Positions 37,439 to 48,959 of a stretch of 64,000 bases of DNA are shown here, in pieces. A program made the translations under genes and the position numbers. The DNA lies in NCBI GenBank assembly GCA_027563935.2, contig CM050447.1, positions 17,066,001 to 17,130,000 on the forward strand, written 5' to 3'. The notes beneath the pieces are model-generated. The model was not told the DNA's origin. It did not search any database and worked only from the letters and a program-made list of their open reading frames with translations. This DNA comes from Costus lasius (Eukaryota > Streptophyta > Magnoliopsida > Zingiberales > Costaceae). Every line of letters begins with the position of its first letter. Position 1 is the first letter of the stretch.

Positions 37439-38467
37439 CTAGGCATTCTCAGCCGCCGCCAAGAACGCGTTGAACTCCTCCCTTGCCTTTCGTAGTCTCG
37501 GCGTGATGCACGCCGAGGCAGGGGACGCCGGGTACGACGTCGGTGCCGACGTCGAAAACCTTACGTGTCGGTTCGACGATGACGCGTGCGACTTCCTCGA
37601 CGTCGCCACATTGGACGAGCTCTTCTTCAGCACCCCCTTCACCTCCCTGTCAAACACAAACGCCGCCCGTACAGGCGAGTCCGTCTCATCTCCGCCGCCC
37701 CTGATCAATTCCAGCGGTAGGTCAAAGTACGAATTCCACCCGTCATCGCTCTCCAGCATCGCTGATGGCGACCACGACCCACACGAGAACTTCTCCAGCG
37801 ATGCCGCCTTGGATACAGTGCTCACCCGGCACTTCAGCTCTGCGGATGCTCGCACGTCATGGATGCCGGCTTGAGGCAATGGAACTATTACCCTGGCATC
37901 GACGATTGGCACTGGCGCCGACGGCGATTCTTGCCTCTTCTTGTGGGAGAGGCTGGACAAGAAGAGGCATCCGCAAGTGAACTTACCGTCGTTTAAGCTC
38001 TTTCCTCGCCAATCCTCGCTTGCATCTTGTTCCACAGCGTGACCAGATTGGTCTCCGTTCTGTGCACTGGTGCTCGGTCTTCTTGAGAGAATATCGATGA
38101 ACTCGATGTCGACGGAGGGCGAGGAGGACCTGCCCTCACCGCATGATTTGCTGCGGCGGAGGGAGTTGGTGGCCTCCCAGGCGAAGCGGGAGTTCTGCTT
38201 CTTGGGCTGCTTTGTCAAGGGAGAGGAGGAGTTGGTCGGCGAGGAGAGGGCAGAGCCTGGAACGCTGCTGCTAACGAACTTGGGCGGCGGGAGCGGTGGC
38301 GGTGGCAGCCACTTGGGCTTCACTGAGAGGGGATCCACGGAGATCTGCTTCTCCTTATCTTGGCAATTGGTGTGTTTATCGGTGAGGGTCTCGTAGTCTC
38401 CTTGGTCGTCGTCGACGACGATGTTGCCAGAGGAGTTTCTGGTTGGTTCCTGCGTGTAGGTCGGCAT
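37439..38467 (-). CDS. plant protein of unknown function, 342 aa
   Basis: An intronless GC-rich frame on the minus strand from ATG 38467 (MPTYTQEPTRNSS); the frame stays open upstream to 38527 only through a GTG start. I do not know a function. It is hydrophilic and Ser/Pro-rich, with a Pro-rich stretch (KPKWLPPPPLPPPKF), a basic Ser-rich block (SRFAWEATNSLRRSKSCGEG), a Cys pair (GKFTCGCLFLSS), an acidic/aromatic block (ESDDGWNSYFDLPLELI) and a conserved-looking C-terminal end (ITPRLRKAREEFNAFLAAA). The block order and tidy codon use favour a real gene. No signal peptide or membrane span is seen. It is convergent with the ERF gene. Confidence 0.75.
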   Translation of the reverse strand: MPTYTQEPTRNSSGNIVVDDDQGDYETLTDKHTNCQDKEKQISVDPLSVKPKWLPPPPLPPPKFVSSSVPGSALSSPTNSSSPLTKQPKKQNSRFAWEATNSLRRSKSCGEGRSSSPSVDIEFIDILSRRPSTSAQNGDQSGHAVEQDASEDWRGKSLNDGKFTCGCLFLSSLSHKKRQESPSAPVPIVDARVIVPLPQAGIHDVRASAELKCRVSTVSKAASLEKFSCGSWSPSAMLESDDGWNSYFDLPLELIRGGGDETDSPVRAAFVFDREVKGVLKKSSSNVATSRKSHASSSNRHVRFSTSAPTSYPASPASACITPRLRKAREEFNAFLAAAENA

Positions 38468-39815
38468 GGTCGATCGAGGGAACGGAGTTGACAGTGGAGG
38501 AGATGGGTTGAGGAGAGATTGGCTCACGTACTTAAAGATGCATGTAAGCGTTGACTTTTGTAGGTGTTGGCGGGACTTGGGAGCACGACAGGGAGAGTGT
38601 GTTCGACATGTTGCCTACTCGGGTCTGCGGGTTCTCAAGCTGTTGAATCCCACTACTAGTAATTTATGTGTTGCAGGCTTGGCAGGAGCAATTAATCTTC
38701 CACGCGCATCCCTATGCTTTTAATTAAAGTATTTATTCACAGTATTGAACGTGAAAATGTGATTCTCATGACACGCATTGAAATTGATAATTCGAAAAGA
38801 TTGAAGAATTTGGATTGTTGCAATACAAGTAGGAGAAAATAATGGTTTGATTTCACATAAATGTGCGGATCTGATCTCAATAGTGAGGAAATTAAGAAAT
38901 GAAGACAACCCTCGTGTTCTTGTTACATTGATGAATATCATGTTGACTACGTTGATACTAACTTGAAAGCTTTAGTCTTGATGTACATCGAAGGGGGAGG
39001 CGTTCTCGTTTCAAGTCTTGTGTTCATGCTTGTGAAATGTAGATAGGGGTTACTTTGACTTTTCCCCTTTTCTTGTATAGCCTCATTAGAAAATTCCTTC
39101 TTTTTAGGGTTTTCTTTCTTATTTCATAGTCTTCTTGGAACATTATTGTTATTGGGAAGAACCGAGTTGCAACTATTTTCACTTGGGATTGAGTACCATA
39201 ACTCACTTGCAATTGGGTAGGTTGGTTTAATTCGCCTACATTCTAATTCTCAATTAGTTTGATAATGTATTGAGATTAATCATTAGATTTATCCATAATT
39301 GGATCTTAGTTCTTGAATATTAACCATATCCATTGTCAGAAAATTCACCTATTAATTTAATGAGTCTAAAATAACATTTGTCACTTTTTTTAAAAAAAAA
39401 TAAACCCAAGTTATTACTAGTAAGCTAATTAACTTTAATACCATAATAATTTTTTCTCCAATACTCTGTATAGAACTAAATTGTGTATTATAATACATAC
39501 ATCATCTTCAAGTAAGTGGAATGATGGTATATTGCAAACTTTGGTGTATATAAATATGAACATCAACCAATTATGTTGACAATTAGTAGATGTTAACTAT
39601 TGTGGGATATGAATAGAAATCTTACTTGGAGTTTGATTACTAAGCCTAACCTCAAGACTTAGCAACACCTATTTCTTTGTTTTTGTATTTGAGGCAAATT
39701 AAGTTTGATGAAAGCATATTGATAATGAATGAATGAACTCATGAAAAGTCTACCAGTGGACGCCAGTCAACACAAGGAATTCAACCAAGTTCTATGCACA
39801 ATAACAAAGCTAAGC
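38468..39815. other. upstream flank of the 342-aa gene, AT-rich
   Basis: Likely promoter near 38470-38700, then AT-rich DNA. Open frames at 38720-38941 and 39024-39212 (minus) have no recognised features. No repeats or RNA genes were recognised. Confidence 0.4.
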
Positions 39816-40790
39816 TGTCACGCCCATATTTACTGTAACAAATTTGTAATCCAATACACGTAAATCAACACTTGATTCGAGTCCATATACGCTCACACAG
39901 GGGCACCACGGTCAACACACCGAGGATGGGCGCAACTGGTTGGAACGATTCCTCGAATCGAACCCCAGCTGGACCAGGGACTCAGCGTGGATCTCTGCTG
40001 TTCCAATAGGAGTCAGATCAACGCTCGCGAGCAACCGAAGACCAGAGTCGCAGAGCCGGACCTGATTCGCCCAAATCCGGTAGACTCATCCGAAACCGAC
40101 CACGTCGGACGTTGTCCACAGTGTACACCACCGCCTCGTCTACACCGTCAACATTGGACATGCCGATGGCGCGTCAACGTCGTGGACATTGGATACAGTG
40201 CGGTCACAGGTCAGGAGATACGAGGTTGCCGGCCAAGCCTGCTCGCCGGGACTCACAACCCATACGAGTTGGGTCAACGTCCGACACCCCGAATCACCAC
40301 CCGAGCAGGTTCGTCGCACGATCCTGCACTCCGCAAGACCCACTGTGGTCGAGTTCTTCGAGCGAACACAACTAGTGGGGAGCAGGGGAAGGCATCGCAC
40401 GCCGGAGGACCGGGCAAGCCGCTAGAGGTCACCGGAGGATAGGGAGAGAAAGAAGTGAGGGAGGACGAGGACGCCGGCGAGGGTTGAACGCGAGAACGTT
40501 CGTAACTCACAAAGATGACAGCGTTGTCTTTTTCTTCATTTCTTCCCTCGAGCCACGTGTACCTGCCCCGTCAGCCACCCCACGCTGGACGCGATGTCGC
40601 TGCGCCAGCCCCATGCTGTGACTCCCGCTCACACGCAATCTTCGCGCGTGAGATTTTCGCCCATTGGCGATTCTAGATCCGGGCGCCCGCCCGATTCGTC
40701 CTCCTTAACCCTATCCGTTCGGGTTTATTAAATAGGGCTCAGCTGGTTGGGATGGGCCAGATGGCCTACCACTAGGCTAGTGAAAGCAAT
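39816..40790 (-). mobile_element. probable solo or partial LTR
   Basis: It opens with TGTCACGCCCATATTTAC, the reverse complement of the TGACA end seen in the other LTRs here. It is GC-rich (about 39880-40700) with LTR-type composition and includes GGTCAACAC and GTTGACC-like motifs. The other end is not clear; a plausible limit is near GGCCTACCACTAGG at about 40770. I found no target duplication, so it may be truncated. Open frames inside (39987-40442, 40140-40400) look non-coding. Confidence 0.4.
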
Positions 40791-41361
40791 TTGTCGAGTA
40801 CAAAAGTATCTCAATAATTGGGCAAGCACATTAACCAAACACAGCAGCGGTTAGTGCAGAAAAACTCAAAGCAAAGACAACAACAGTTGGTTTGCCAGTA
40901 AGTTACACAATACTAGGGTTAATAGCTACAAAAACTATCGACAATTTAGAAAAGGCTGTTCACACCAGACGGGTCCTTGTCCATAGCTCCCACATATCCA
41001 TCATCTGAAGTATAGCGAGCAACGCCCCAATTAGTTCATGAAATGACCACGGTCATACAATAATTGTACAAACAGAGGAGGACACCAATGGAGAAGTTGC
41101 TGCTACATAATAAAACTTCCCTCTTGCCACTTGCGCTGCCGGGAAGAAATTGTGCCAAGGACATGAGTTGGTTTGGTGGATCATCCGTCTCCAATGATGT
41201 TGTATTGCATTACTGGTTTGATTACATCGAAAAGAACAAGAGCAACGCACGAAAGATGAAGCTGGAGATTTTGAGGCTTATTGTGTGCTTGAGAATGATT
41301 TGGGAATTCAGAGCTGTTTGAGTGTCGCTTGACTGTTAGGATGCACGGAATTGACATAGCG

Positions 41362-41540
41362 GGCCGCGTTTTTGCAGGGGGCACCCAAAATTTCCAGAGG
41401 GGTGCCCAATCTGCTCGGCATGAGTTTTGGCACAGACAGTGCGCGAATCTCCATGCATTTACAGTTCGGCATACTATTATACACTATTCAACCTTTGTTA
41501 TACGAAATATCTGATATAAACTAATTATTATACTCAACCA
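41362..41540 (+). repeat. left terminal inverted repeat of the MULE
   Basis: It starts GGCCGCGTTTTTGCAGGGGG. Its inner part holds TTGTTATACGAAATATC at about 41494-41512, which pairs with the matching inverted block at 44309-44327. Confidence 0.88.
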
Positions 41541-42340
41541 AACTCAACTCTAGTTAAGTTTTTCTATTAACCCACGTAACCCGCCTTTACTCTCTCTCCG
41601 CAACTTTTGCTGCAACGAAAACTCTTGCTCTCCGAAGACAGTTTTCTTGCGTGATACTCTCCGCTGACCTCTGATACTCTCCGACTGCCTCAAACGGCCT
41701 CCGAGTTCCTATCTGTTTACGAACAATTAGTCGGGTCGACTCCTAATCCTGTGTTTTTTGTGTAGACGACTTCAGACGACCTCCAACGATCTCCCATTCT
41801 ATGCTAACGACCTCCGACGGCCTCTGAGTTCCTCTCTTTATACAAAGTATTGGTTGGCCGGAACCCTAATCTTGTTTTTGTTTTTGCAGGCTCTAAAGTT
41901 CCGACGACTAGCATTGGTTGGTCGAGTTCCTCTGACGACTCCACGCATCCTTTAATTATACTGAAATTTACCAAAAGTTAAGGTAAGGTCTCTCTAATTT
42001 CAGCATATTTGCTCACCTGTATTGTTCTATAAATTCAAATAAACTCAATTTTTTTCAAAAAAAACCTTTTAAAATGGTGGTTCATACTTTCACTGCATTG
42101 GATTCTGGTCATATCAGTCAAAAAGTCTTTGTTCTATAGCATGCATCCCATTTTGACCATAGTTTATAAATATTTATCATCTATGGGTGTTCAACCAGAT
42201 TATACTTAATCAAAAGATCTTGTCTTCTCAAAAGTATCAACTATACACCGTTCATATATGCAATGTTTAAAATCTTTAGCAAATGTACTGTTATTATGAA
42301 TCACGTGAGATAGATGTACTACTGTATTTTGAAATATATG

Positions 42341-43618
42341 CTATAAAAAAAGACGGTGTGTTGTATTTGGCATTACCATTTGTATTGCTCTGGCTATTGC
42401 AGCTAATTGATCTGTAAAAATAGTAACTAGATGCTTATCACGCATGACTTCTAAAAAAGTCTTGAATAACCAAATAAATGATTCAGTAAACTCATTATAC
42501 AGTAATGCAGCTCTTAATATAACAGTTTGTTTATGGTGATTCAAACCCACGATTGGTGTAAAGGGCATATTGTATTCATTTGTTTGAAAAGTTATATCGA
42601 AACATATTACATCACCAAAGTATGCATAATCTATTATAGATTGACCATCAACCCAAAAAAAGTTCTCCATCTCCCCTGATTTGTCACAAGCTTTAATAGC
42701 ATAAAAAAATGAAGGATCTTTAGCCAATCTTTCCTTCAGGTATCTAAGAACACCCTTACTTTCTTTACCATCCAAAATTCTTCTTCTACTTCTTTAAATA
42801 TAGTTGCTATTATCTTCTCTTATGAAACCAACATTATTATTGCTTATACCAAACTCAAAATAATTATATATATGATGGGCCTTCGTACCCGATTCTGTCA
42901 TCTGGTCTATAAGTGCACGTTGAAATGATAATATTTTTCTATGAGATCTAAGCATGTGCACCTTATTTGGACTTGTCATGGGATTATTATGGTTTAATTC
43001 AGCTTTGGACGACATCTACACATCATTCTTGTCAATTTTGAACTCTAACTAAGCCATGCAATTTGTTCGGGTCTCTAGAAGTGGTTTCTTAACAATATGT
43101 CTAAGGTCAGCTTGTCTAATTCCTTGTTTGCTACAACACTATGTACGGTGTTTCAAGCTACCATCCTTTTTATGTTCAACATGAAATTTTTTTTATACTA
43201 AACCGCATTACTCTAGCATAGTAATTATAAATTTGTATGCTAAATCATCACTATTAAATGTTATACCAACTATAGGAACTTGAGATGTAGCTTCTGATTT
43301 GTCATGTTCCATACATGCAGATGAGTCCATTTCATCTGTCTTTCCAGATGTTCCTATTATATCTTCATCATCTTCCTAAAAAAAATATAATTTGTGAAAC
43401 ATTTTATTTAGCATACTTATAGTGTCGATAGTTCATACACTACGTATATATGCCCTTACGAATTTAACATTCTTGGGGTCAAAATCAACCTTAGGCATGT
43501 GTGGATCATCACCTCACGATATATAACCTTCGTTGTTTGGTGATAGATACCCTTCGTCATTTGACAATAACCACCCTAACATCTCAGAACAAGTCGGCTT
43601 CTTCTGATTTTTCTCCAT
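42341..43618 (-). pseudogene. FAR1-type MULE transposase, broken
   Basis: Reading on the minus strand, a start at 43618 gives MEKNQKKPTCSEMLGWLLS, which meets an in-frame TGA after about 33 codons. A later part reads VGITFNSDDLAYKF, typical of the FAR1 DNA-binding start, followed by several stops. A clean 144-codon stretch (42775-42341) encodes the core MULE transposase region: FFWVDGQSIIDYAYFGDVIC, FDITFQTNEYNMPFTPIVGL, NHHKQTVILRAALL and TIFTDQLAAIARAI, with two of the expected catalytic Asp positions (FDITF and FTDQ). The C-terminal zinc finger is missing. It is non-functional and belongs to the FAR1-related (domestication-source) class of transposases. Confidence 0.85.
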
Positions 43619-43669
43619 GTCAAATTTTATAATTCAATAAATGAAACATTATTACAATAAACTCAAATA

Positions 43670-43975
43670 TCAAACATGTTATCTCAAAATAGTGACATGT
43701 TATACGGAAATATTAAGATATTATACGATAATAGTCACATGTTATACAGAAATATTAAGATATTATACAATAATAATCATATGTTACATGCAAATATTAA
43801 GGTGTTATACGATAATAATCACATATTATACGAAAATTTTAAGGTGTTATGCGAAAACTGTGATAAGTTATACGAAAGCTGTAATATGTTACACGAAAAT
43901 ATTAAGGTGTTATGCGAAAACTGTGACAAGTTATACACTGTAACATGTTATACGAAATCTATTAAATATATAGAA
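43670..43975 (+). repeat. 42-bp minisatellite built from a TIR-like motif
   Basis: About seven units of 42 bp (two 21-bp halves) contain TGTTATACGAAAATATTAAG or close variants, alternating with TATTATACGATAATAATCAC. Later units are shorter. The core TGTTATACGAAA also occurs in the MULE terminal inverted repeats. The period is a multiple of three, so two frames are open by chance (for example MLYGNIKILYDNSH units), but this is unlikely to be protein. Confidence 0.85.
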
Positions 43976-44281
43976 TAAGCTATTACTGCATATAGGCTTA
44001 GGGTTTTGGCTAAAATAAGTCCATCTCCAGCACGAAGTCGTCAAAATCTATTAAATATATGCGATAAGTAATTACCGTAGGTAGGCTAAGGGTCGGCGAG
44101 TGTCGAAGAGCGTCAGCGGCCGTCCTCGATCGTCAGAGAGCATCGTCGACTGGGGGTGATTTTTTTCGTCAGAACAAAGCTTTGGCCACTTTGGCAAATC
44201 CTATCGCGCATTGAGTGGGCGAGTAGTGAAAATTTAAGTATTAACCACGATTAGGTTAACATGTAATAGAGCACGTTATTC

Positions 44282-44441
44282 GGTTGAGTGTAACCGTTAA
44301 TTTACATCAGATATTTCGTATAACAAAAGTTAAAGAAAAAATGCATAGAGATTTATGCATTGCCTATGCTAAAATTTGTGCCGAGCAGATCGAGGGACCC
44401 ACTAAAAAATTTGTAAAGGGTGCCCCCTGCAAAACGCGGCC
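44282..44441 (-). repeat. right terminal inverted repeat of the MULE
   Basis: It ends GCCCCCTGCAAAACGCGGCC and matches the reverse complement of 41362-41540 with scattered substitutions and a small indel. Confidence 0.88.
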
Positions 44442-44793
44442 GACATAGCGGAAGGGCAGCATTAGCAGAGCAGTACGCCATTTGTGCTGCAGAGATGAGT
44501 TTGACTTTGACTTTTCATGTAGAAGGAAGAGATTTTTCCGCAGGGTACGGACAATCGACTACTGAGAAAGACTGTAAACCTCTATCATTTAGTGGCGCTG
44601 GCAAGCAGCTGTTTCTCTCTAATCTTCGACTCCCCGATTGCCCAAAACCTAAAGCAGAGTACAGCATCAGGAATAGGACCGGTGAAGTTCACCGTCAGCT
44701 ACTCATGCATGAACGCGCATGCATGATTTCAATCAAAATCCAATTCGAGCTCTGCTAATCCTGATTTCTGTGTCCAAGTTAACAAGCATAGAG

Positions 44794-47700
44794 ATGGAGA
44801 AGCAGTACGAGAGTGTCATTCTGGTTATTCTGCTCCTGGCGGTGCTCTCGCTACCGCCTGCTTTGGTTGTTAATGCCCAGAGCTTCAGCATGGTGATTCT
44901 TTTGGAGGTGAAGAATTCATTCACAGAAGATCCCCGGCGAGTGCTCGACGGATGGAGCACGATAAGCCCGGATTACTGCTCTTGGAGTGGCGTTACCTGC
45001 GACCTCGACTCGGCCGTGGTGGCGCTGAATCTCTCCTCCTCCTCCCTCGCCGGCTCCATCTCCCCAGCACTCAGCCAGCTGAAACGACTCACGACTCTCG
45101 ACCTCTCCTCCAACCGGCTCACAGGCAGCATCCCGAGCCAACTAGGCAGGCTGCACGCTCTCACCACTCTACTACTCTATTCCAATAACCTCTCCGGAAC
45201 GATTCCCACGTCACTAGGCTCGCTCGCCGGCCTCAAAATCCTCCGTCTCGGAAACAACCCGGAGATTTCGGGGCCTATTCCGAACTCATTCGGTGATCTT
45301 AGGAATCTGACCACCCTTGCGCTGGTCCTCTGCAACCTCTCCGGTGCCATCCCGAGTCGTCTCGGAGAGATGACTCACCTCCAGAACTTGGTTCTCCAGC
45401 AGCTCGACGGCCCGATTCCGTTGGAGCTTGGCAACTTGGCGAACCTCCAGATTCTGAACCTAGCCAACAACTCGCTCCGGGGAGAAATACCGACTCAACT
45501 CGGCGAGCTGAGCCAACTCACCTACCTCAACCTGATGTCCAACCGAGTCGAAGGCACAATTCCTAGGTCTCTCGGCAAGCTATTCCGGCTTCGCATGCTA
45601 GACTTGTCCAGGAACGAGCTTGAAGGCGTGTTACCGGACGAACTCGGTCAGCTGAGTGAACTCAACTATATTGTCTTGTCCCAGAACAAGCTTTCCAGGC
45701 GATTGCCGGAGAATCTCTGCGTGAATGCAACAAATCTAGAGCACTTGTTCCTCTCCACGAACAACTTCTCGGGGCCAATTCCGTCAAGTTTAGCCCAATG
45801 CAGGTCCTTGACCCAATTGGATTTGGCCTACAACAGATTCACCGGGTCGATCCCGGCTGAACTCAGCGAACTCGCTAATCTCACCGATCTCTTGCTCAAC
45901 AATAACAGCTTGTCCGGACTGATTCCTCGCGAGTTCGGCAACCTCATTAATCTTGAAACCCTGGTTCTTTTCCATAACAACTTGAGAGGTGAGCTACCGG
46001 TGGAGATCGGATTGCTTCAAAAGCTGCAGATACTCTACCTCTACGAAAACCAGTTCTCCGGTGATATCCCGGCAGCGATCGGCAACTGCTCGAGCCTCCA
46101 AATGGTCGATTTTTTTGGGAACCAGTTCTCCGGTATCATCCCAGCGACCATCGGGCGACTGAAGCAGCTGAATTTGCTGCAACTGCGGCAGAACGATCTC
46201 TCCGGTACGATCCCGTCGTCCCTGGGCAACTGCTGGCAGCTCACAATTCTTGATTTGGCTGACAATCGGTTCTCCGGCGGGATTCCAGCGACCTTTGGAA
46301 ACCTGCGGTCGCTTCAACAGCTGATGCTCTACAACAATTCCTTGGAGGGAAGCATCCCCGATGAGCTGTTCGATTGCCGGAACATCACGAGAGTGAACCT
46401 TTCCAACAACCGGTTCAACGGAAGCATCCTACCCCTGTGCGGCTCGAGCTTGCTTCTCTCTTTCGACCTCACCAACAACTCGTTCAACATCGAGATCCCG
46501 GCGCAATTGGGGAATTCGCTGGCTCTCAAGCGAATCTGGCTCGGAAGTAACCGGCTCACCGGCGAGATTCCACCGACGCTTGGAAAAATCGGCGCCCTAT
46601 CGTCTCTTGACTTGTCGAGCAATTCGCTCACCGGAGTAATCCCGAAGGAGCTCGCCGCGTGCAAGAATCTAACCTATATTGTTCTCAGCAACAACCAGCT
46701 CACCGGAGGCATACCAGCGTGGCTTGGCGACTTGCCCCAACTGGGGGAGCTCAAGCTTTCCTCCAACAGATTCGTCGGCCCTCTTGCTATCGAGCTCTTC
46801 AATTGTTCCAAGCTACTCAAACTATCCCTTGATGACAACTCGTTGAGTGGCTCACTCCCTCTTGATATCGGTAAGCTCGAATCTCTAAATGTGCTAAATT
46901 TAGCCCGTAACCGGCTCTCCGGCTCAATCCCTGCGACCATAGGGAAGCTGAGTAAACTCTATGAGCTCCGGCTTTTGCAGAACTTGTTCTCTGGTCATAT
47001 CCTGTTCGCGCTCGGGCAGCTGCAGGAGCTGCAAAGCGCGCTCGACCTCAGCTTCAACAAACTGATCGGCGAGATCCCTCCTTCCCTCGCGTTTCTCACA
47101 AAACTGGAATACCTCAACCTCTCGCACAATTCACTCAACGGCGGTGTCCCGCCGGAGATAGCCGAGATGAGAAGCTTGGTAACCCTCGACCTCTCGCATA
47201 ACGACTTACGAGGCCAATTGGACGAGCGTTTCGAGCGCTGGCCGCCGCAGGCCTTCTCGGCCAATCTCGCGCTCTGCAGAAGTCCGCTCCAACTGTGCGT
47301 CACCACGCAATCCGCCTCCGGCCGCCTTTCCAAATCGAGCTCCGCAGAGGTAGCCGCCATTTCTGCGGTCGTGACGCTAGCAATCATTCTACTGTTCCTA
47401 GTGATGGCAATGCGGATCAGGTGGTGGTACGCCAAGCGGCAGTCGGATGAGGTCAATTGCGCGAACTCATAGAAGAGCTCCTCGCTGGCACACCAGGAAC
47501 TTATCATGAGGGACATCTCCAGGCGGGATCTTAAGTGGGAGGCGATCATGAAAGCGACGGGCAACCTGAGTGACGAGTTCGTCATCGGCGCGGGCGGGTC
47601 GGGCACGGTCTACAAGGTCGAGTTGGCGACGGGCGAGACCGTGGCGGTGAAGAGGATTCTCCGTGGCGACAGGGAAGCTTTTCTGCAGAACCAGAGTTTC

Positions 47701-48553
47701 GTGAGGGAGGTGAAGATTCTGGGTCGCGTCCGGCACCGGCATTTGGTCAAGATGCTTGGATTCTTGAGCAGCAACGACGGCGAGCAACTACTGGTGTACG
47801 AGCACATGGCGAACGGCAGCCTATGGGATTGGCTGCACAAGCCCGTGGTGAATCAGAATCGGAAGCAAGATCTGAGCTGGGGGGCGAGGTTGAAGATCGC
47901 CATTGGCCTCGCCAAGGGAGTAGAGTACCTTCACCACGACTGCGTGCCAGGTATTCTCCACAGAGACATCAAGTCAAGCAACGTGCTGCTCGACGGCGAC
48001 ATGGAGGCCCACCTGGGCGACTTCGGACTGGCGAAGGCAGTCACAGAGAGCTCGTACATTGGGTCGACGTGGTGCACTGAGACTGCCTTGGGCTTCGCCG
48101 GATCTTATGGCTACATTGCTCCAGGCAGGTGTTGCAAGCCACCCGTTCGACTTATTGCTTTAATGCTTTGTTTGCTAATCTTCTCAACGCCGAAATTTGG
48201 GTGTAGAATATGCTTACTCCATGAAGGCCAGTAAGAAGAGCGATGTTTACAGCATGGGGATTGTCCTAATGGAGCTTGTTTGCGGGTTGATGCCTACGGA
48301 CCGGAGCTTTGGAGGGGACGTGGATATGGTGAGGTGGGTGCAGTCTCGAATTGGGTTGCCATCGGTGGCGGAGCGAGAGGAGTTGGTGGATCCTGCGCTG
48401 AAGCCATTGTCGCCGCTTGAGGAGTCCGCCGTCTTCCAAGTACTCGATGTGGCGTTGCAATGCACCAGGTCGGCACCGGCGGAGCGGCCAAGTTCCCGGC
48501 GGGTCTCCGATCTGCTTCTACACATTTCGCTGAAGATTCAAAGAATATTCTGA
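44794..48553 (+). pseudogene. GSO1/GSO2-like LRR receptor kinase with one premature stop
   Basis: GSO1/SGN3-type receptors are plasma-membrane kinases that perceive peptide signals controlling barrier formation (Casparian strip, embryo cuticle). From ATG 44794, a signal peptide (VILVILLLAVLSLPPALVV) precedes the LRR N-cap (DYCSWSGVTCD), about 30 LRRs, a Trp-containing cap (RWPPQAFSANLALC) and one membrane span (AVVTLAIILLFLVMAM). The frame then meets TAG at 47470-47472 (codon 893) but continues open directly into a kinase domain: GAGGSGTVYKV loop, VAVKRIL lysine, ILHRDIKSSNVLL, GDFGLAKA, SYGYIAPE. Exons are 44794-48124 and 48207-48553; the intron has a GC donor. Total is 1225 codons against about 1249 in Arabidopsis GSO1. 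Around residue 205 (NLVLQQLDGPIP) about one LRR is missing. With the stop read as such it makes a kinase-less receptor-like protein; it could also be a sequence error. Confidence 0.88.
48125..48206 (+). other. 82-bp GC-AG intron in the receptor kinase gene
   Basis: Exon 1 ends TTGCTCCAG and the intron starts GCAGGT, ending GGTGTAG before AATATGCTTAC. Joining there gives APEYAYSMKA, the exact family sequence at this site. The nearby GT (4 bp further on) would break the frame. Confidence 0.85.
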
Positions 48554-48954
48554 TAGAGGATGGTTTTGGAACTTTTTTGTAATAAGAATAATAAAATCAT
48601 TATACATCCAAAATAACAAAACGAGGGCTATAATTTAGGTATTTAAGTCTAAATCATATTTAAATAACTTGTTTTGGATATTGGAATTTAGAAAACATTG
48701 ACATGAATTAAAGCACAAAAGATTAAACTGCAGAAAAATATTATTATAGGAAAAGATTATATCCAAATATAGACATTCTTATAATTTAAATAATAATGAT
48801 TTGTTGTGAGCCACCGTTCACTGTTTATGACATTTTAATAAGATTATATTACTATTGTTAATGTTACAAGGACCTATTAGGTCACACAGTAAGATGAAAT
48901 TAGAGTTTTACCTAAGATAAAAGTTATTAAGTGGTATGATTGTGATATACATCA
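48554..48954. other. 3' flank of the receptor kinase gene
   Basis: AT-rich DNA with AATAATAAAATC near 48583-48595, a possible polyadenylation signal. Nothing else recognised. Confidence 0.5.
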
Positions 48955-48959
48955 CCAAG

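Larger units (their letters stand above)
41362..44441 (-). mobile_element. Mutator-like DNA transposon (MULE) with 9-bp target duplication
   Basis: A perfect 9-bp direct repeat GACATAGCG flanks the element (41353-41361 and 44442-44450). The ends are inverted repeats beginning GGCCGCG-TTTT(T)GCAGGGGGC. Similarity between left and right ends continues for about 160-180 bp (shared ATCTGCTCGGCA, ATGCATTT, TTGTTATACGAAATATCTGA and ACTCAACC). The 9-bp duplication and long inverted repeats are diagnostic of Mutator-type elements. Inside, on the minus strand, lie remains of a FAR1/MULE transposase. The element sits about 350 bp upstream of the receptor kinase start codon. Confidence 0.93.

Noticed and set aside
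43690..43975. CRISPR-like array
   Set aside because: Units are contiguous without unique spacers and lie in a plant transposon; this is a minisatellite.
43641..43978. Repeat protein-like frames (MLYGNIKILYDNSH units)
   Set aside because: The minisatellite period is a multiple of three, which keeps two frames open at once; no start context and located in a transposon.
44420..44793. Longer N-terminus for the receptor kinase (frame open from 44719) or a separate small gene at 44420-44758
   Set aside because: The signal peptide begins at the ATG at 44794; the upstream frame starts in other codons and overlaps the MULE end.
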